Assembly (NCBI GenBank): GCA_002403515.1
Contig: DHHZ01000029.1
Coordinates: forward strand, 1 to 20,448
DNA from: Legionellales bacterium UBA4759
Lineage (GTDB): Bacteria; Pseudomonadota; Gammaproteobacteria; Legionellales; Legionellaceae
DNA length: 20,448 nucleotides
Reading direction: 5' to 3'
Shown: positions 8,201 to 14,776 of the stretch, piece after piece
Layout: every line of letters begins with the position of its first letter
Numbering within the stretch: the stretch's first letter is position 1
The notes under the pieces: generated by a model
What the model saw: the letters and a program-made list of their open reading frames with translations, nothing else
Told to the model about the DNA's origin: nothing
The model's database searches: none
Translations under genes and position numbers: made by a program

Positions 8201-8332
8201 CTGTATCTGAGGCGGTACAATCTCTGGAAACTGCGCAATGGGTAACATTAATAAAGATAACAAACCAACAAACACCATCAGAATGGCAATCACCATTGCA
8301 AATATAGGTCTTCTAATAAAAAACTCAATCAT
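5198..8332 (-). CDS. RND multidrug efflux pump, HAE-1 (AcrB/MexB) type
   Basis: The proton-driven inner-membrane subunit of a tripartite efflux pump. Seen: 1044 residues, close to AcrB (1049). The N-terminus FFIRRPIFAMVIAI is typical. The proton relay is intact: Asp408/Asp409 in GLVVDDAIVVVEN, Lys938 in GLAAKNAILIVEF, Arg971 and Thr976 in LRPILMTAF. Two large periplasmic domains lie at about 35-340 and 565-870, each followed by membrane helices, 12 in all. Against my recollection of AcrB, several distal-pocket phenylalanines are replaced (see findings). The ATG overlaps the adaptor stop as TAATG, so the two are coupled. No outer-membrane channel gene and no TetR/MarR-type regulator is present in the window, so the pump presumably uses a TolC encoded elsewhere and may be expressed with the upstream mla-murA genes. 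The final 23 bp overlap the convergent gene ending at 5220. Confidence 0.95.
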   Translation of the reverse strand: MIEFFIRRPIFAMVIAILMVFVGLLSLLMLPIAQFPEIVPPQIQVNTQYIGADSQTVSDSVTTPLERSINGVHGMTYMNSSSNNLGYSMITVNFMPGYDISVASSDVFANVSNTTAKLPQFVNQTGIVVQKVSKNMVLVVNLVSKNKQYDSKFLSNYAEINIVPVLKRIYGVGDVKNYGLLQYAIRVWLDPNKMASLNLIPQDIIDAIKEQNQQAAFGLLAQAPTPNSNPFQIQLLGQGLLKDPKQYEDIIIKTSDDGKLVKIKDVAKVELGAQNYDTSSKFNEGPTATVGIYQYPGSNAVDIAKKIHKEMTKLKKQFPPGLDYTIVYDTTLFVKESLKEVLITLFEAMVLVFLVVYVFLQNFRTTLIPCIAIPVSLIGTFIFFKLFGFSINNLSLLGLVLAIGLVVDDAIVVVENVERKIEEGVTDIKMATLIATEEVKSPIIATTLILLAVFVPVAFIPGITGMLYNQFALAIAFSVGLSGINSLTLSPALCGLLLKAREAKEHEHGWRFYFETYFKKLINWYRLKLDWVLLHKQKMLMVFAGLILAMVLLVNLIPKAFLPEEDQGYLIVNVSKPDGYNVYSMDSIFTQIYKILKETEGFSDAVEIMGLNIIDQINQPNNGVIFVVLKPWEERSKSGLSAFKIASELQKKVSSIPNVSINIMNAPSIPGLSTVGGFQFVLEDKNYLGVEKLHEAALALSKEAYKEKGIAHIASNMSVRNPALYLDIDRNKAKALKVNINYINQTLQSYFGAYFVNNFTDFGQVLRVMIQAKSNLRLSQDDLERVYVRNQDGNMVPVSAFTTIRYKKNAFNIPHYNLYTSATMLGAVDPSMSTGQAIKLIDDLCNRVLPKGIEKEWIGIMAAQIQAGNIAVLVFMLCLIFVFLFLAALYESWSMPFMILMVTPLAIFGAVLGLWIRNLPLDVFGQVGLILLIGLAAKNAILIVEFAKEEQEKHGTGIVDAIIKAALLRLRPILMTAFAFIFGVIPLAIATGAGAMSRQSIGTTVLFGMMIATFLTLFMIPVFYVYIETMRERKAKRTKGEQEK

Positions 8333-9426
8333 TAACTTCTACTCTCAAGAGGTGAAACCTTAGTACCTTCTTCTAATGGAAGATTTTGGTCAACGACTAC
8401 CCTATCTCCCTTCTCTAAACCGTGTTCGATTTCAACATCATCTTTGTATAGTCGACCTAACTTTAATATACGCCAACGTAAAGTTTGTTCTTTATCAACT
8501 ACAAGAATCTGACGAATACCCTGAATATCTGTCACCAATGTATAAGGCACTAAAATAAAATGATGAGTCGGATCTAATACTACTTTAACGTTGACATACA
8601 AATCAGGGCGTAATAACAAATCCTCATTAATAATTGTTGTTCTTAGCAATATCGTCGAGGTGCTCAAGTTCATCGCATTGTCATAAAAATCTACAACACC
8701 TTGCCATTTGGAGTTTTTAAATTTGGGTAAGGTAACTTCTACATGAAATGGTTTATTTTTTTTATATTCTAAAAATGTTTTGATGTCTGCTGCGGAGGGA
8801 TTAAACTCAACTCGAAGTGGATCGAGTTGAATCAATTTCACAAGCTCAGTTTTGTTGGCACCACTGACCAAATTTCCAACGTCAACATATGCCTTGCCAA
8901 CTTGACCAGCCATGGGTGCAATCACAGAGCAATAACCTAAATTCAACAATGCTTGCTCATAATTGCCTTTGGCTGTGTCTAATTTTCCAAGAGCCTCTAG
9001 GTACTGTGCATATTGTTGATCATACTGAGATTTAGCAATATTTTGATGAACAACCAGTTGTTGATAACGTTTATACTGGATTTCCTGAAATGTTAAATTT
9101 GCTTTGGCTTGCTCTAGAGAGCCTTTTGCTGATAGTAGTTGCGCTTCGAATGGTTTTTTATCGATGGTAAAAAGTAATTCATCCTTTTTAACAAAATCAC
9201 CTTCTTTGAATAAGCGACTTTCTAAAAATCCTTCAACCCTAGCTCGCAATGTGACTTGTCGAACTGGTTTTAAAACGCCTATAAACTCTTTTTGATAAGG
9301 GCCAACATATTCTTTTAAGGGAATAACCTTAACTTCTTGATGAGAAGATTTATTATGACCTGGCCAGTGGCAGTTACAAAGAAAAATGCACAAAAAGATT
9401 AATTTGATACTATGAAATGACATCAT
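8332..9426 (-). CDS. RND efflux periplasmic adaptor (membrane fusion protein)
   Basis: Links the RND pump to the outer-membrane channel. Seen: 364 residues, near the lower end of the AcrA/MexA family. Domains in order: an N-terminal hydrophobic segment (7-19); first half of the lipoyl domain around RARVEGFLESRLFKEGDFVK; an alpha-helical hairpin about residues 90-160 (SAKGSLEQAKANLTF, QYAQYLEALGKL); second lipoyl half at SVIAPMAGQVGKAYVDVGNL; then beta-barrel and membrane-proximal domains with LLRPDLYVNVKV and VEIEHGLEKGDRVV. Lipidation is uncertain: the first cysteines (Cys17, Cys19) follow a hydrophobic run, but FLCNC is not a good lipobox because Asn precedes Cys19. The stop overlaps the pump ATG (TAATG). 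It lies 47 bp after the nif3-like gene on the same strand with no terminator between. Start: ATG ATG at 9426/9423. Confidence 0.93.
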   Translation of the reverse strand: MMSFHSIKLIFLCIFLCNCHWPGHNKSSHQEVKVIPLKEYVGPYQKEFIGVLKPVRQVTLRARVEGFLESRLFKEGDFVKKDELLFTIDKKPFEAQLLSAKGSLEQAKANLTFQEIQYKRYQQLVVHQNIAKSQYDQQYAQYLEALGKLDTAKGNYEQALLNLGYCSVIAPMAGQVGKAYVDVGNLVSGANKTELVKLIQLDPLRVEFNPSAADIKTFLEYKKNKPFHVEVTLPKFKNSKWQGVVDFYDNAMNLSTSTILLRTTIINEDLLLRPDLYVNVKVVLDPTHHFILVPYTLVTDIQGIRQILVVDKEQTLRWRILKLGRLYKDDVEIEHGLEKGDRVVVDQNLPLEEGTKVSPLESRS

Positions 9427-9448
9427 AAAACTTCACAATTCCGTGTTC

Positions 9449-9477
9449 AGTTTAAGCTTGATTTAATATAACATCAA
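9449..9477 (-). promoter_or_regulatory. Weak candidate promoter for the RND adaptor-pump pair
   Basis: On the minus strand TTGATG (9477-9472), a 17-nt spacer and TAAACT (9454-9449); each box matches consensus at 4 of 6 positions. It would start transcription about 16 nt ahead of the adaptor ATG and could give the pump expression independent of the mla-murA transcript. No operator-like repeat is seen. Confidence 0.25.
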
Positions 9478-10211
9478 AAAGGATTTTCTTCATCAATAAA
9501 ACAATGTTTTAAATCAAATTTTTCTGCAAGATGAACGCCTAAATTTCGAATACCATCTTTTTCTGTGGCATGATGCCCTGCCGCAAAAAAATTGACCTGC
9601 GCTTCTTTAGCAAGATGATAGGTTCGCTCTGAAAATTCACCAGTGATAAATACATCAACATTCAAAGCAATTGCTTGCTCAAAATAATCATACGCAGCAC
9701 CACTACACCAAGCAATATTCTTAATCATGGCTAAATTTGCAAAAACACCCTGCACTTGTTTTCCATAGATTTTTTGTAATTGATTAAATAACTCATCATA
9801 ATGCATTGGTTTGGGTAATTGACCAGTCCAAAGTAAATCATGTTGTTTTGTTAATTCTATATTTAATCGTTGGGCTATGCTGGCATTATTGCCAAACATT
9901 GGGTAATTATCCAGTGGCAGATGATATGCAAATAAATTAATATCGTTTTTAATGAGGGTCGCGATTCTTGCTTTTTTAAAACCTCGTATTGGATAAGGCT
10001 CACCTTTCCAAAAATAACCATGGTGTACCAAGAGTGCATCGACATTCAATGATACAGCTTTTTCAACAACCGCAAGTGAGGCAGTAACTGCTGTAGCAAT
10101 TTTTTGAATTTGAGGTTTACCTTCGATTTGTATACCATTGGGCGCATAATCTGTGTAACTCCCTTGGTCAAGTAAATCGGCAAGATAAGCCTCTAATTCA
10201 AGATTATTCAT
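9474..10211 (-). CDS. Nif3-like dinuclear metal-centre protein (YbgI/DUF34 family)
   Basis: A member of the NIF3/YbgI family, toroidal hexamers with a dinuclear metal site and still no agreed cellular role; GTP cyclohydrolase-like and metal-insertion roles have been proposed. Seen: 245 residues, the usual length. The metal ligands are in place: His63-His64 in LVHHGYFW, Asp101 in HLPLDNYP, and His213/His214 with Glu217 in AGHHATEKDG; these correspond to E. coli YbgI His63, His64, Asp101, His215, Glu219. GIQIEG near residue 26 and TGEFSERTYH near 190 are also family features. The ATG overlaps the murA stop as TAATG, with AAGGTG well placed as ribosome binding site, so it is translationally coupled to murA. 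In many genomes this gene sits elsewhere, so the placement after murA is notable. Confidence 0.92.
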   Translation of the reverse strand: MNNLELEAYLADLLDQGSYTDYAPNGIQIEGKPQIQKIATAVTASLAVVEKAVSLNVDALLVHHGYFWKGEPYPIRGFKKARIATLIKNDINLFAYHLPLDNYPMFGNNASIAQRLNIELTKQHDLLWTGQLPKPMHYDELFNQLQKIYGKQVQGVFANLAMIKNIAWCSGAAYDYFEQAIALNVDVFITGEFSERTYHLAKEAQVNFFAAGHHATEKDGIRNLGVHLAEKFDLKHCFIDEENPF

Positions 10212-11473
10212 TAATCACACCTTTTAACATCAGCACCTAATGCAGATAGTTTTTCTTCAATACGCTCATAACCTCTATCCACATGATAGACTCTATCGAT
10301 AATAGTCTCACCATCTGCCGCTAATGCTGCCAATACAAGTCCTGCCGATGCACGTAAATCGGTTGCCATCACTGGTGCACCTGTCATGTTTTCTACACCG
10401 GTCACAATCGCAGTGTTCCCATTAACACGAATTTGAGCACCCATTCTTTGCAATTCACTCACATGCATGAATCGATTTTCAAAAATGTTTTCAGAAATTG
10501 AAGCTGTGCCGTCTGCAATACAATCTAAGGCCATAAATTGAGCTTGCATATCGGTTGCTAAACCTGGATAAGGTGCTGTAGAAATATCTATAGCGCGGGG
10601 TCTTTGGCCGTGCATATCTAAAGTCACCCAGTCTTCACCTAACTGTATAGTCGCACCTGCTTCTTCCAATTTACATAAAATTGACAACAAATGATCAGGA
10701 CGAACTTTTCTTAAAGTGACTTTTCCGCGGGTAATTGCACCTGCTACCAGATAAGTACCGGCTTCAATTCGGTCAGGTAAGACACTGTAAGTTGTGCCAT
10801 TAAGACGCTCCACACCCTCGACTTCGATAGTATGCGTTCCTGCACCCTTAATTTTTGCACCCATTTGATTTAACATATTGGCCAAATCAATGACTTCAGG
10901 TTCTTTGGCAGCATTTTTAATAATTGTTGTACCAGATGCTAATGTTGCAGCCATTAAAATATTTTCTGTGCCTGTAACAGTAACAGTATCAAATACAATA
11001 GTTTTACCTTCTAAACGACCCTTGGGAGCAGTGGCATAAATATACCCATTTTTTACCTCTATATTAGCACCCATAGTTTTTAATGCTTTTAAGTGAAAAT
11101 CAACTGGACGAGCACCAATTGCACAACCACCAGGCAAGGATACTTCTGCGTAACCATGTCTAGCGAGTAAAGGACCTAATACCAAAATAGAGGCGCGCAT
11201 GGTTTTAACCAAATCATAAGGCGCAACCAATTCTTTCACAGAATTGCTATCGATAGTGATATTCATGTGTTCATCGACAACAATATTCGCACCCAATTGC
11301 CCAAGCAATTCAATCATGGTGGTCACATCTTTCAAATGTGGGACATTGGTAATGGTCACTTGTTCAGAAGCTAGTAAGGATGCAGCCAATATGGGTAAAG
11401 CCGCATTTTTAGCACCAGAGATATTGATTTCGCCATTGAGCTGACGCCCGCCATTAATTTTTAACTTGTTCAT
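10211..11473 (-). CDS. murA: UDP-N-acetylglucosamine 1-carboxyvinyltransferase MurA
   Basis: Transfers enolpyruvate from PEP to UDP-GlcNAc, the first committed step of peptidoglycan synthesis, in the cytoplasm. Seen: 420 residues, the normal length (E. coli 419). Lys22 in the N-terminal GAKNA motif, and the active-site loop SLPGGCAIGARPVD with catalytic Cys at about residue 117; the Cys, not Asp, form is the one inhibited by fosfomycin. Further conserved parts: TGTENILMAA, RIEAGTYLVA, the LATDMQAQ segment with the general-base Asp near 309, and DLRASAGLVLA near the C-terminus. The two-domain inside-out alpha/beta barrel is therefore complete. The ATG overlaps the ibaG stop as ATGA, and the stop overlaps the next ATG as TAATG. 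The mla-ibaG-murA order is the conserved gammaproteobacterial arrangement. Confidence 0.98.
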   Translation of the reverse strand: MNKLKINGGRQLNGEINISGAKNAALPILAASLLASEQVTITNVPHLKDVTTMIELLGQLGANIVVDEHMNITIDSNSVKELVAPYDLVKTMRASILVLGPLLARHGYAEVSLPGGCAIGARPVDFHLKALKTMGANIEVKNGYIYATAPKGRLEGKTIVFDTVTVTGTENILMAATLASGTTIIKNAAKEPEVIDLANMLNQMGAKIKGAGTHTIEVEGVERLNGTTYSVLPDRIEAGTYLVAGAITRGKVTLRKVRPDHLLSILCKLEEAGATIQLGEDWVTLDMHGQRPRAIDISTAPYPGLATDMQAQFMALDCIADGTASISENIFENRFMHVSELQRMGAQIRVNGNTAIVTGVENMTGAPVMATDLRASAGLVLAALAADGETIIDRVYHVDRGYERIEEKLSALGADVKRCD

Positions 11474-11706
11474 TGTTTATCCCACTCGATTGGTGTATAG
11501 GTTTTGATTTCTACTGCATGCAATGTACCATCTGCAATATAATCCTTCAAAAATTGATACACATATTTTTGACGGGCCAAAGTATTTTTGCCCTCAAAAA
11601 CATTCGAAGCAACTTTGATTTGAAAATGGTAGCCATCGCCATCTACATCAAGTGCATATATATCGGTAATTTGTCCTAAAATTTCTTTTAACTTTTCAAT
11701 ATTCAT
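11470..11706 (-). CDS. ibaG: BolA-family protein IbaG
   Basis: A small BolA-like protein of 78 residues. Known: IbaG (YrbA) pairs with the monothiol glutaredoxin Grx4/GrxD to bind a [2Fe-2S] cluster and is linked to acid stress. Seen: the class II KH-like fold region GDGYHFQIKVAS, the family's VFEGKNTLARQKYVYQFL helix region, and LHAVEIKTYTPIEW, in which His63 is the conserved cluster ligand. The C-terminal TYTPxEW is diagnostic of the IbaG branch rather than BolA itself. It starts 11 bp inside mlaB, with GGA about 8 nt upstream, and its stop overlaps the murA ATG. Confidence 0.95.
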   Translation of the reverse strand: MNIEKLKEILGQITDIYALDVDGDGYHFQIKVASNVFEGKNTLARQKYVYQFLKDYIADGTLHAVEIKTYTPIEWDKQ

Positions 11707-11986
11707 CAGTATTTTCCAACAAACCTTCTAACTCATAAAACTGAATCATTTGCCTTATTTGATCTGAAATTTTTAAAATTAAGTTTTTTTTCAAATCAAC
11801 ATGCGTAAAACGTTTCAATTCTACCAACATTGCAACGCCAGCGCTATCAATATATTGAATATTCGTTAAATTTAAGGACAAATGTCTCGTTTTTTGATTA
11901 GTAATCCAATGTTTTACCGATTTTAATTCATTCGATACACTATCAAAAGTTAATTTTTTAGAATCAAATTGAAATTCATGTTTCAT
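11696..11986 (-). CDS. mlaB: STAS-domain protein MlaB
   Basis: The cytoplasmic regulatory subunit that binds the MlaF ATPase and stabilises the MlaFEDB complex. Seen: 96 residues forming one STAS domain; the key loop is YIDSAGVAML with Asp47, Ser48, Ala49, Gly50. Known: the Thr/Ser after this Asp (Thr52 in E. coli) is needed for activity, and Ser is a usual alternative. Identification rests on the STAS loop plus the position between mlaC and ibaG, since overall STAS sequences are divergent. The ATG overlaps the mlaC stop by ATGA (11983-11986). Confidence 0.92.
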   Translation of the reverse strand: MKHEFQFDSKKLTFDSVSNELKSVKHWITNQKTRHLSLNLTNIQYIDSAGVAMLVELKRFTHVDLKKNLILKISDQIRQMIQFYELEGLLENTDEY

Positions 11987-12594
11987 GATAAATTCTTTTT
12001 ATGCATCTTTGAAATAATTGAGTTTAAATCTTCATTTCTTAAGGCTTGCCCAAATTGGTTTCTGAAGCTGTTTAAAAGACTCACGCCCTCAACGCTTAAA
12101 TCATAAACTTTCCAATCACCTTGAGCTGTTTTAACCAAGTGATAAGACACAGGAATTCTTTGACCATTAGGACGAATAATCACCGATTGAATTTGTGAAA
12201 ACTGTGGCACACTGGAAGCCTTTACCGGTAAAAACTCGACTTTCTCCCCAGTGTAATTTGTCAAAGGTTGCGCATAAGTTCTTAACACCAATCTTGTAAA
12301 CTCATGGGTAAATTGTGCCTTTTCTTGGGCTGATGCTTTCATCCAAGCTTCTCGACCCAATACTGAACGAGACATGCCAGTAGTATCCACATGAGGAATA
12401 AAATATTGAGTGATTGCCGCTTCAATAATTTTAGGATTATTCTTTAACTTGGACTGATTTTTATTTAATACATTTAAAATATTATCGTTAATATTTTGAA
12501 CCATGGGTAATGGAGAATCTGCTGCAAAAGCATAAGATACCAATAAAAAACAAGTGAGTAAGCCTGTAAATGATTTGAATATTCTTTGAAACAT
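11983..12594 (-). CDS. mlaC: Periplasmic phospholipid-binding protein MlaC
   Basis: Soluble shuttle that carries a phospholipid between the outer-membrane MlaA-porin complex and the inner-membrane MlaFEDB complex. Seen: 203 residues (E. coli 211). Residues 1-24 form a signal peptide cut after AFA. The mature part matches the MlaC/Ttg2D family: YFIPHVDTTGMSRSVLG near 64-80, then FTHEFTRLVLRTYAQPL, and the C-terminal GDWKVYDLSVEGVSLLNSFR segment, which is strongly conserved. The ribosome binding site AAGGAG lies 6-7 nt before the ATG, one of the best in the operon, across a 15-bp gap from mlaD. This fits separate strong initiation for the periplasmic component. Confidence 0.97.
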   Translation of the reverse strand: MFQRIFKSFTGLLTCFLLVSYAFAADSPLPMVQNINDNILNVLNKNQSKLKNNPKIIEAAITQYFIPHVDTTGMSRSVLGREAWMKASAQEKAQFTHEFTRLVLRTYAQPLTNYTGEKVEFLPVKASSVPQFSQIQSVIIRPNGQRIPVSYHLVKTAQGDWKVYDLSVEGVSLLNSFRNQFGQALRNEDLNSIISKMHKKNLS

Positions 12595-12609
12595 GTACTT
12601 CTCCTTTTT

Positions 12610-13089
12610 TTATTTTTGGGCATTAAATAATAATTGGCCCACTAAATTTTCTAAAATCATTGCATCTTGCGTTTTTGCAATCACATCCCCTGAACGCAAA
12701 TAGGCATGAGTTGGATCGCTGCCATCAAATCCAGGCACAATACTAATGTAATTAGCGCCTAACAAACCTTCCGTTAAGATTCTTGCACTCACATCATCTA
12801 ATGGAATATTTTGATTTTTAATTAAACGAAGCGTCACTTGTGCGTTTAAATTTGCTGGATTTAATTGAATTCTAGCAACTTCACCGACTTTAACACCAGA
12901 GATAGTCACTGGTGCATGAACCCTTAACCCACCAATGTCATTGAAATTGGCATAAACATCATAAGTTTTTAACTTTTTCATGGTGCTTGCACCACTGACT
13001 TGAAATAATAAAAATAATAAAGCAACGATGGCACTTAAAACAAAGAAACCAACAGACACATAAATCCATTCTTGACGTTGTTTGGGCAT
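12610..13089 (-). CDS. mlaD: MCE-domain phospholipid transporter subunit MlaD
   Basis: Inner-membrane-anchored subunit; six copies form the periplasmic ring over MlaE through which lipid passes. Seen: one N-terminal membrane helix (about residues 8-30, FFVLSAIVALLFLLF) followed by a single MCE domain with NFNDIGGLRVHAPVTISGVK and LLGANYISIVPG, and a short C-terminal helix. Start: a TTG at 13095 is open, but ATG at 13089 is chosen because GGAG lies 7 nt before it and it forms a TAATG overlap with the mlaE stop; this gives 159 residues, shorter than E. coli MlaD (183), mainly because the C-terminal tail is short. The C-terminal ENLVGQLLF stretch is retained. Confidence 0.96.
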   Translation of the reverse strand: MPKQRQEWIYVSVGFFVLSAIVALLFLLFQVSGASTMKKLKTYDVYANFNDIGGLRVHAPVTISGVKVGEVARIQLNPANLNAQVTLRLIKNQNIPLDDVSARILTEGLLGANYISIVPGFDGSDPTHAYLRSGDVIAKTQDAMILENLVGQLLFNAQK

Positions 13090-13871
13090 TACCAATCTCC
13101 AATCATAAATGCTGTTAAAATAAAATCAAATCCCAAAACACACAAAGCTCCCAGAACTACAGTCCGAGTGGTCGCATGACTAATTCCATTTGCTGTTGGT
13201 GTACAATTTAACCCCTGATACAACGCAATCCATAATAACAAGATTCCGAAGACAATACTCTTAATCATGCCATTTTTTACATCGGTTTGCCAAGATACCG
13301 TATTTTGAGTGTTGGACCAAAATGAACCTGCATCCAACATCAAATGTTCTGTTGCAAACCAAAAACCTGCAAGAATTGCCATCGCACAAAATATTAATGT
13401 CAGTAAAGGTAAACCAATCATTCCTGACCAAAAACGTGGCAACATGACACGTCTAATTGGGTCAATGCCCATCATCTTCATCGAAGACAATTGATCAGAT
13501 GCTTTTAATAAACCAATTTCAGCAGTTAAAGCAGAACATGCGCGACCAGAAAATAATAATGCAGCAATCACAGGTCCCATCTCTCTTAAGATGCTTAAAG
13601 CAATCATCGGACCCAATTGACTAAGCGCACCAAATTTCTCTAGTGTATGGTAACCTTGGAGCGCTAGAACTAGGCCAATAAATACCGCCGATACCACAAT
13701 TATCCAAAGTGATTGAACACCCAAAGCATAAAGTTGCTTTAAGGTATCTTTGAAAACACCTCGGTACCATGGAGAACGTGTCAGGGTTTGTAATAAAAAA
13801 TAGCTGGCCTCCCCCAATGAACCTAAATATTGAGTAAACCAAAAGCCCAAATTACGCATGAATGTTTGCAT
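13089..13871 (-). CDS. mlaE: ABC transporter permease MlaE
   Basis: Membrane permease of the MlaFEDB phospholipid ABC transporter. Seen: 260 residues, the typical length, with an N-terminal interface helix and about five membrane segments. Family features include VFIGLVLALQGYHTLEKFGA, LREMGPVIAALLFSGRACSALTAEIG (split here by one residue run only for reading), and IDPIRRVMLPRFWSGMIGLP, where the coupling helix meets the ATPase. It starts 20 bp inside mlaF; GAGGA about 8 nt upstream of the ATG serves as ribosome binding site, and a second in-frame ATG four codons later is less well placed. The stop overlaps the mlaD ATG. Confidence 0.97.
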   Translation of the reverse strand: MQTFMRNLGFWFTQYLGSLGEASYFLLQTLTRSPWYRGVFKDTLKQLYALGVQSLWIIVVSAVFIGLVLALQGYHTLEKFGALSQLGPMIALSILREMGPVIAALLFSGRACSALTAEIGLLKASDQLSSMKMMGIDPIRRVMLPRFWSGMIGLPLLTLIFCAMAILAGFWFATEHLMLDAGSFWSNTQNTVSWQTDVKNGMIKSIVFGILLLWIALYQGLNCTPTANGISHATTRTVVLGALCVLGFDFILTAFMIGDW

Positions 13872-14661
13872 CGATTAAATCCTCAAAATATGAGTTTGCT
13901 GGATAGTGAAATGGCATATCTCCTTCTAATTGCCCGCGCATGAATTGACTGACTTTTTTGTCTTTCGATGCAATTAAAAATTCTGGTGTACCTTGTGCAA
14001 CAATTTGTCCTGATTCAAACATGTATACATAATCGGCAATTCGACACACCTCTTCAACGTCATGCGAAACAATAATCGAAGTCATTTTTAAGCAAGCATT
14101 GATATGCTTGATGAGGCGTAATAAAACTTTCATGCTGATGGGGTCTTGCCCTGTAAAAGGCTCGTCATAGAGCATAAGGCTTGGATCAATGGCCAATGAG
14201 CGCGCAAGGGCCACCCTTCTTGCCATACCACCTGATAATTCGTGTGGCATTTTGTAATATGCGCCTCGAAGACCAACCATTTGTAACTTAATTAAAACAA
14301 TAGTTCTAATCAGCTCTTCAGGTAAACGGCTATGGACTCGAATGGGATAGGCAATATTTTCAAATACGTTCATATCGGTAAATAAAGCATTGCTTTGAAA
14401 CATAAAGCCCATTTCTTGTCTTATCTTTTGCATTTTATTTTCAGACAATTCCATCAAATCAATGCCTTTATAAAAAACACTACCGGAATCGGCTTCAATT
14501 AATCGACTTAAAATTCTTAAAAAAGAGGTTTTACCACAGCCACTTGGGCCTAAAATCGCAATAATCTTCCCAGCAGGAATTGTCAGTGACAAATTTTTAA
14601 AAATGGGTTTGTCATCATAAGTTAATGATAGATTTTTTACTTCTATTAAATTTTTAGCCAT
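13852..14661 (-). CDS. mlaF: ABC transporter ATPase MlaF
   Basis: The ATPase that powers MlaFEDB phospholipid transport at the inner membrane. Seen: 269 residues, as in E. coli. Walker A GPSGCGKT at 38-45, Q-loop Gln89, signature ELSGGMARRVALAR at 141-154, Walker B LMLYDE at 162-167 with catalytic Glu167, and switch His200. The C-terminal tail FHYPANSYFEDLIDAN resembles the MlaF-specific extension that clasps the neighbouring subunit. AAAGGA lies 7 nt before the ATG. It is first in a run of up to ten same-strand genes and is transcribed away from kdsD from a shared 115-bp region. Confidence 0.98.
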   Translation of the reverse strand: MAKNLIEVKNLSLTYDDKPIFKNLSLTIPAGKIIAILGPSGCGKTSFLRILSRLIEADSGSVFYKGIDLMELSENKMQKIRQEMGFMFQSNALFTDMNVFENIAYPIRVHSRLPEELIRTIVLIKLQMVGLRGAYYKMPHELSGGMARRVALARSLAIDPSLMLYDEPFTGQDPISMKVLLRLIKHINACLKMTSIIVSHDVEEVCRIADYVYMFESGQIVAQGTPEFLIASKDKKVSQFMRGQLEGDMPFHYPANSYFEDLIDANIHA

Positions 14662-14689
14662 TCAACATCCTTTTAATGTTTTAACTGCT

Positions 14690-14710
14690 CTTTATTTAGG
14701 CAAAATAAAG
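14690..14710. repeat. Perfect inverted repeat in the mla/kds divergent promoter region
   Basis: CTTTATTT (14690-14697) and AAATAAAG (14703-14710) form an 8+8 bp inverted repeat with a 5-bp centre. It overlaps the candidate mlaF -10 box and lies just upstream of the candidate kdsD -35 box, a position where a dimeric regulator could affect both operons. The arms are AT-rich and could be chance. Confidence 0.35.
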
Positions 14711-14729
14711 TAAAAACTTGCGATAACAA
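14702..14729 (-). promoter_or_regulatory. Candidate promoter of the mla operon
   Basis: On the minus strand TTGTTA (14729-14724), a 16-nt spacer and TATTTT (14707-14702). Each box matches consensus at 4 of 6 positions. The start would be roughly 35 nt upstream of mlaF. Its -35 box directly abuts the candidate -35 box of kdsD, so the two promoters are back to back. Confidence 0.35.
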
Positions 14730-14746
14730 AGAATTAATAGTATTTT
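14718..14746 (+). promoter_or_regulatory. Candidate promoter of the kdsD-lptB operon
   Basis: TTGCGA (14718-14723), a 17-nt spacer and TATTTT (14741-14746). The spacing is ideal and the boxes match consensus at 4 of 6 positions each. The start would be near 14753, about 24 nt before the kdsD ATG. Confidence 0.4.
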
Positions 14747-14776
14747 AATCTAGCAAATCATGATGACGAAAGAAAT

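Noticed and set aside
13090..13095. TTG start adding two residues to MlaD
   Set aside because: GGAG is correctly spaced for the ATG at 13089, which also makes the TAATG junction with mlaE.
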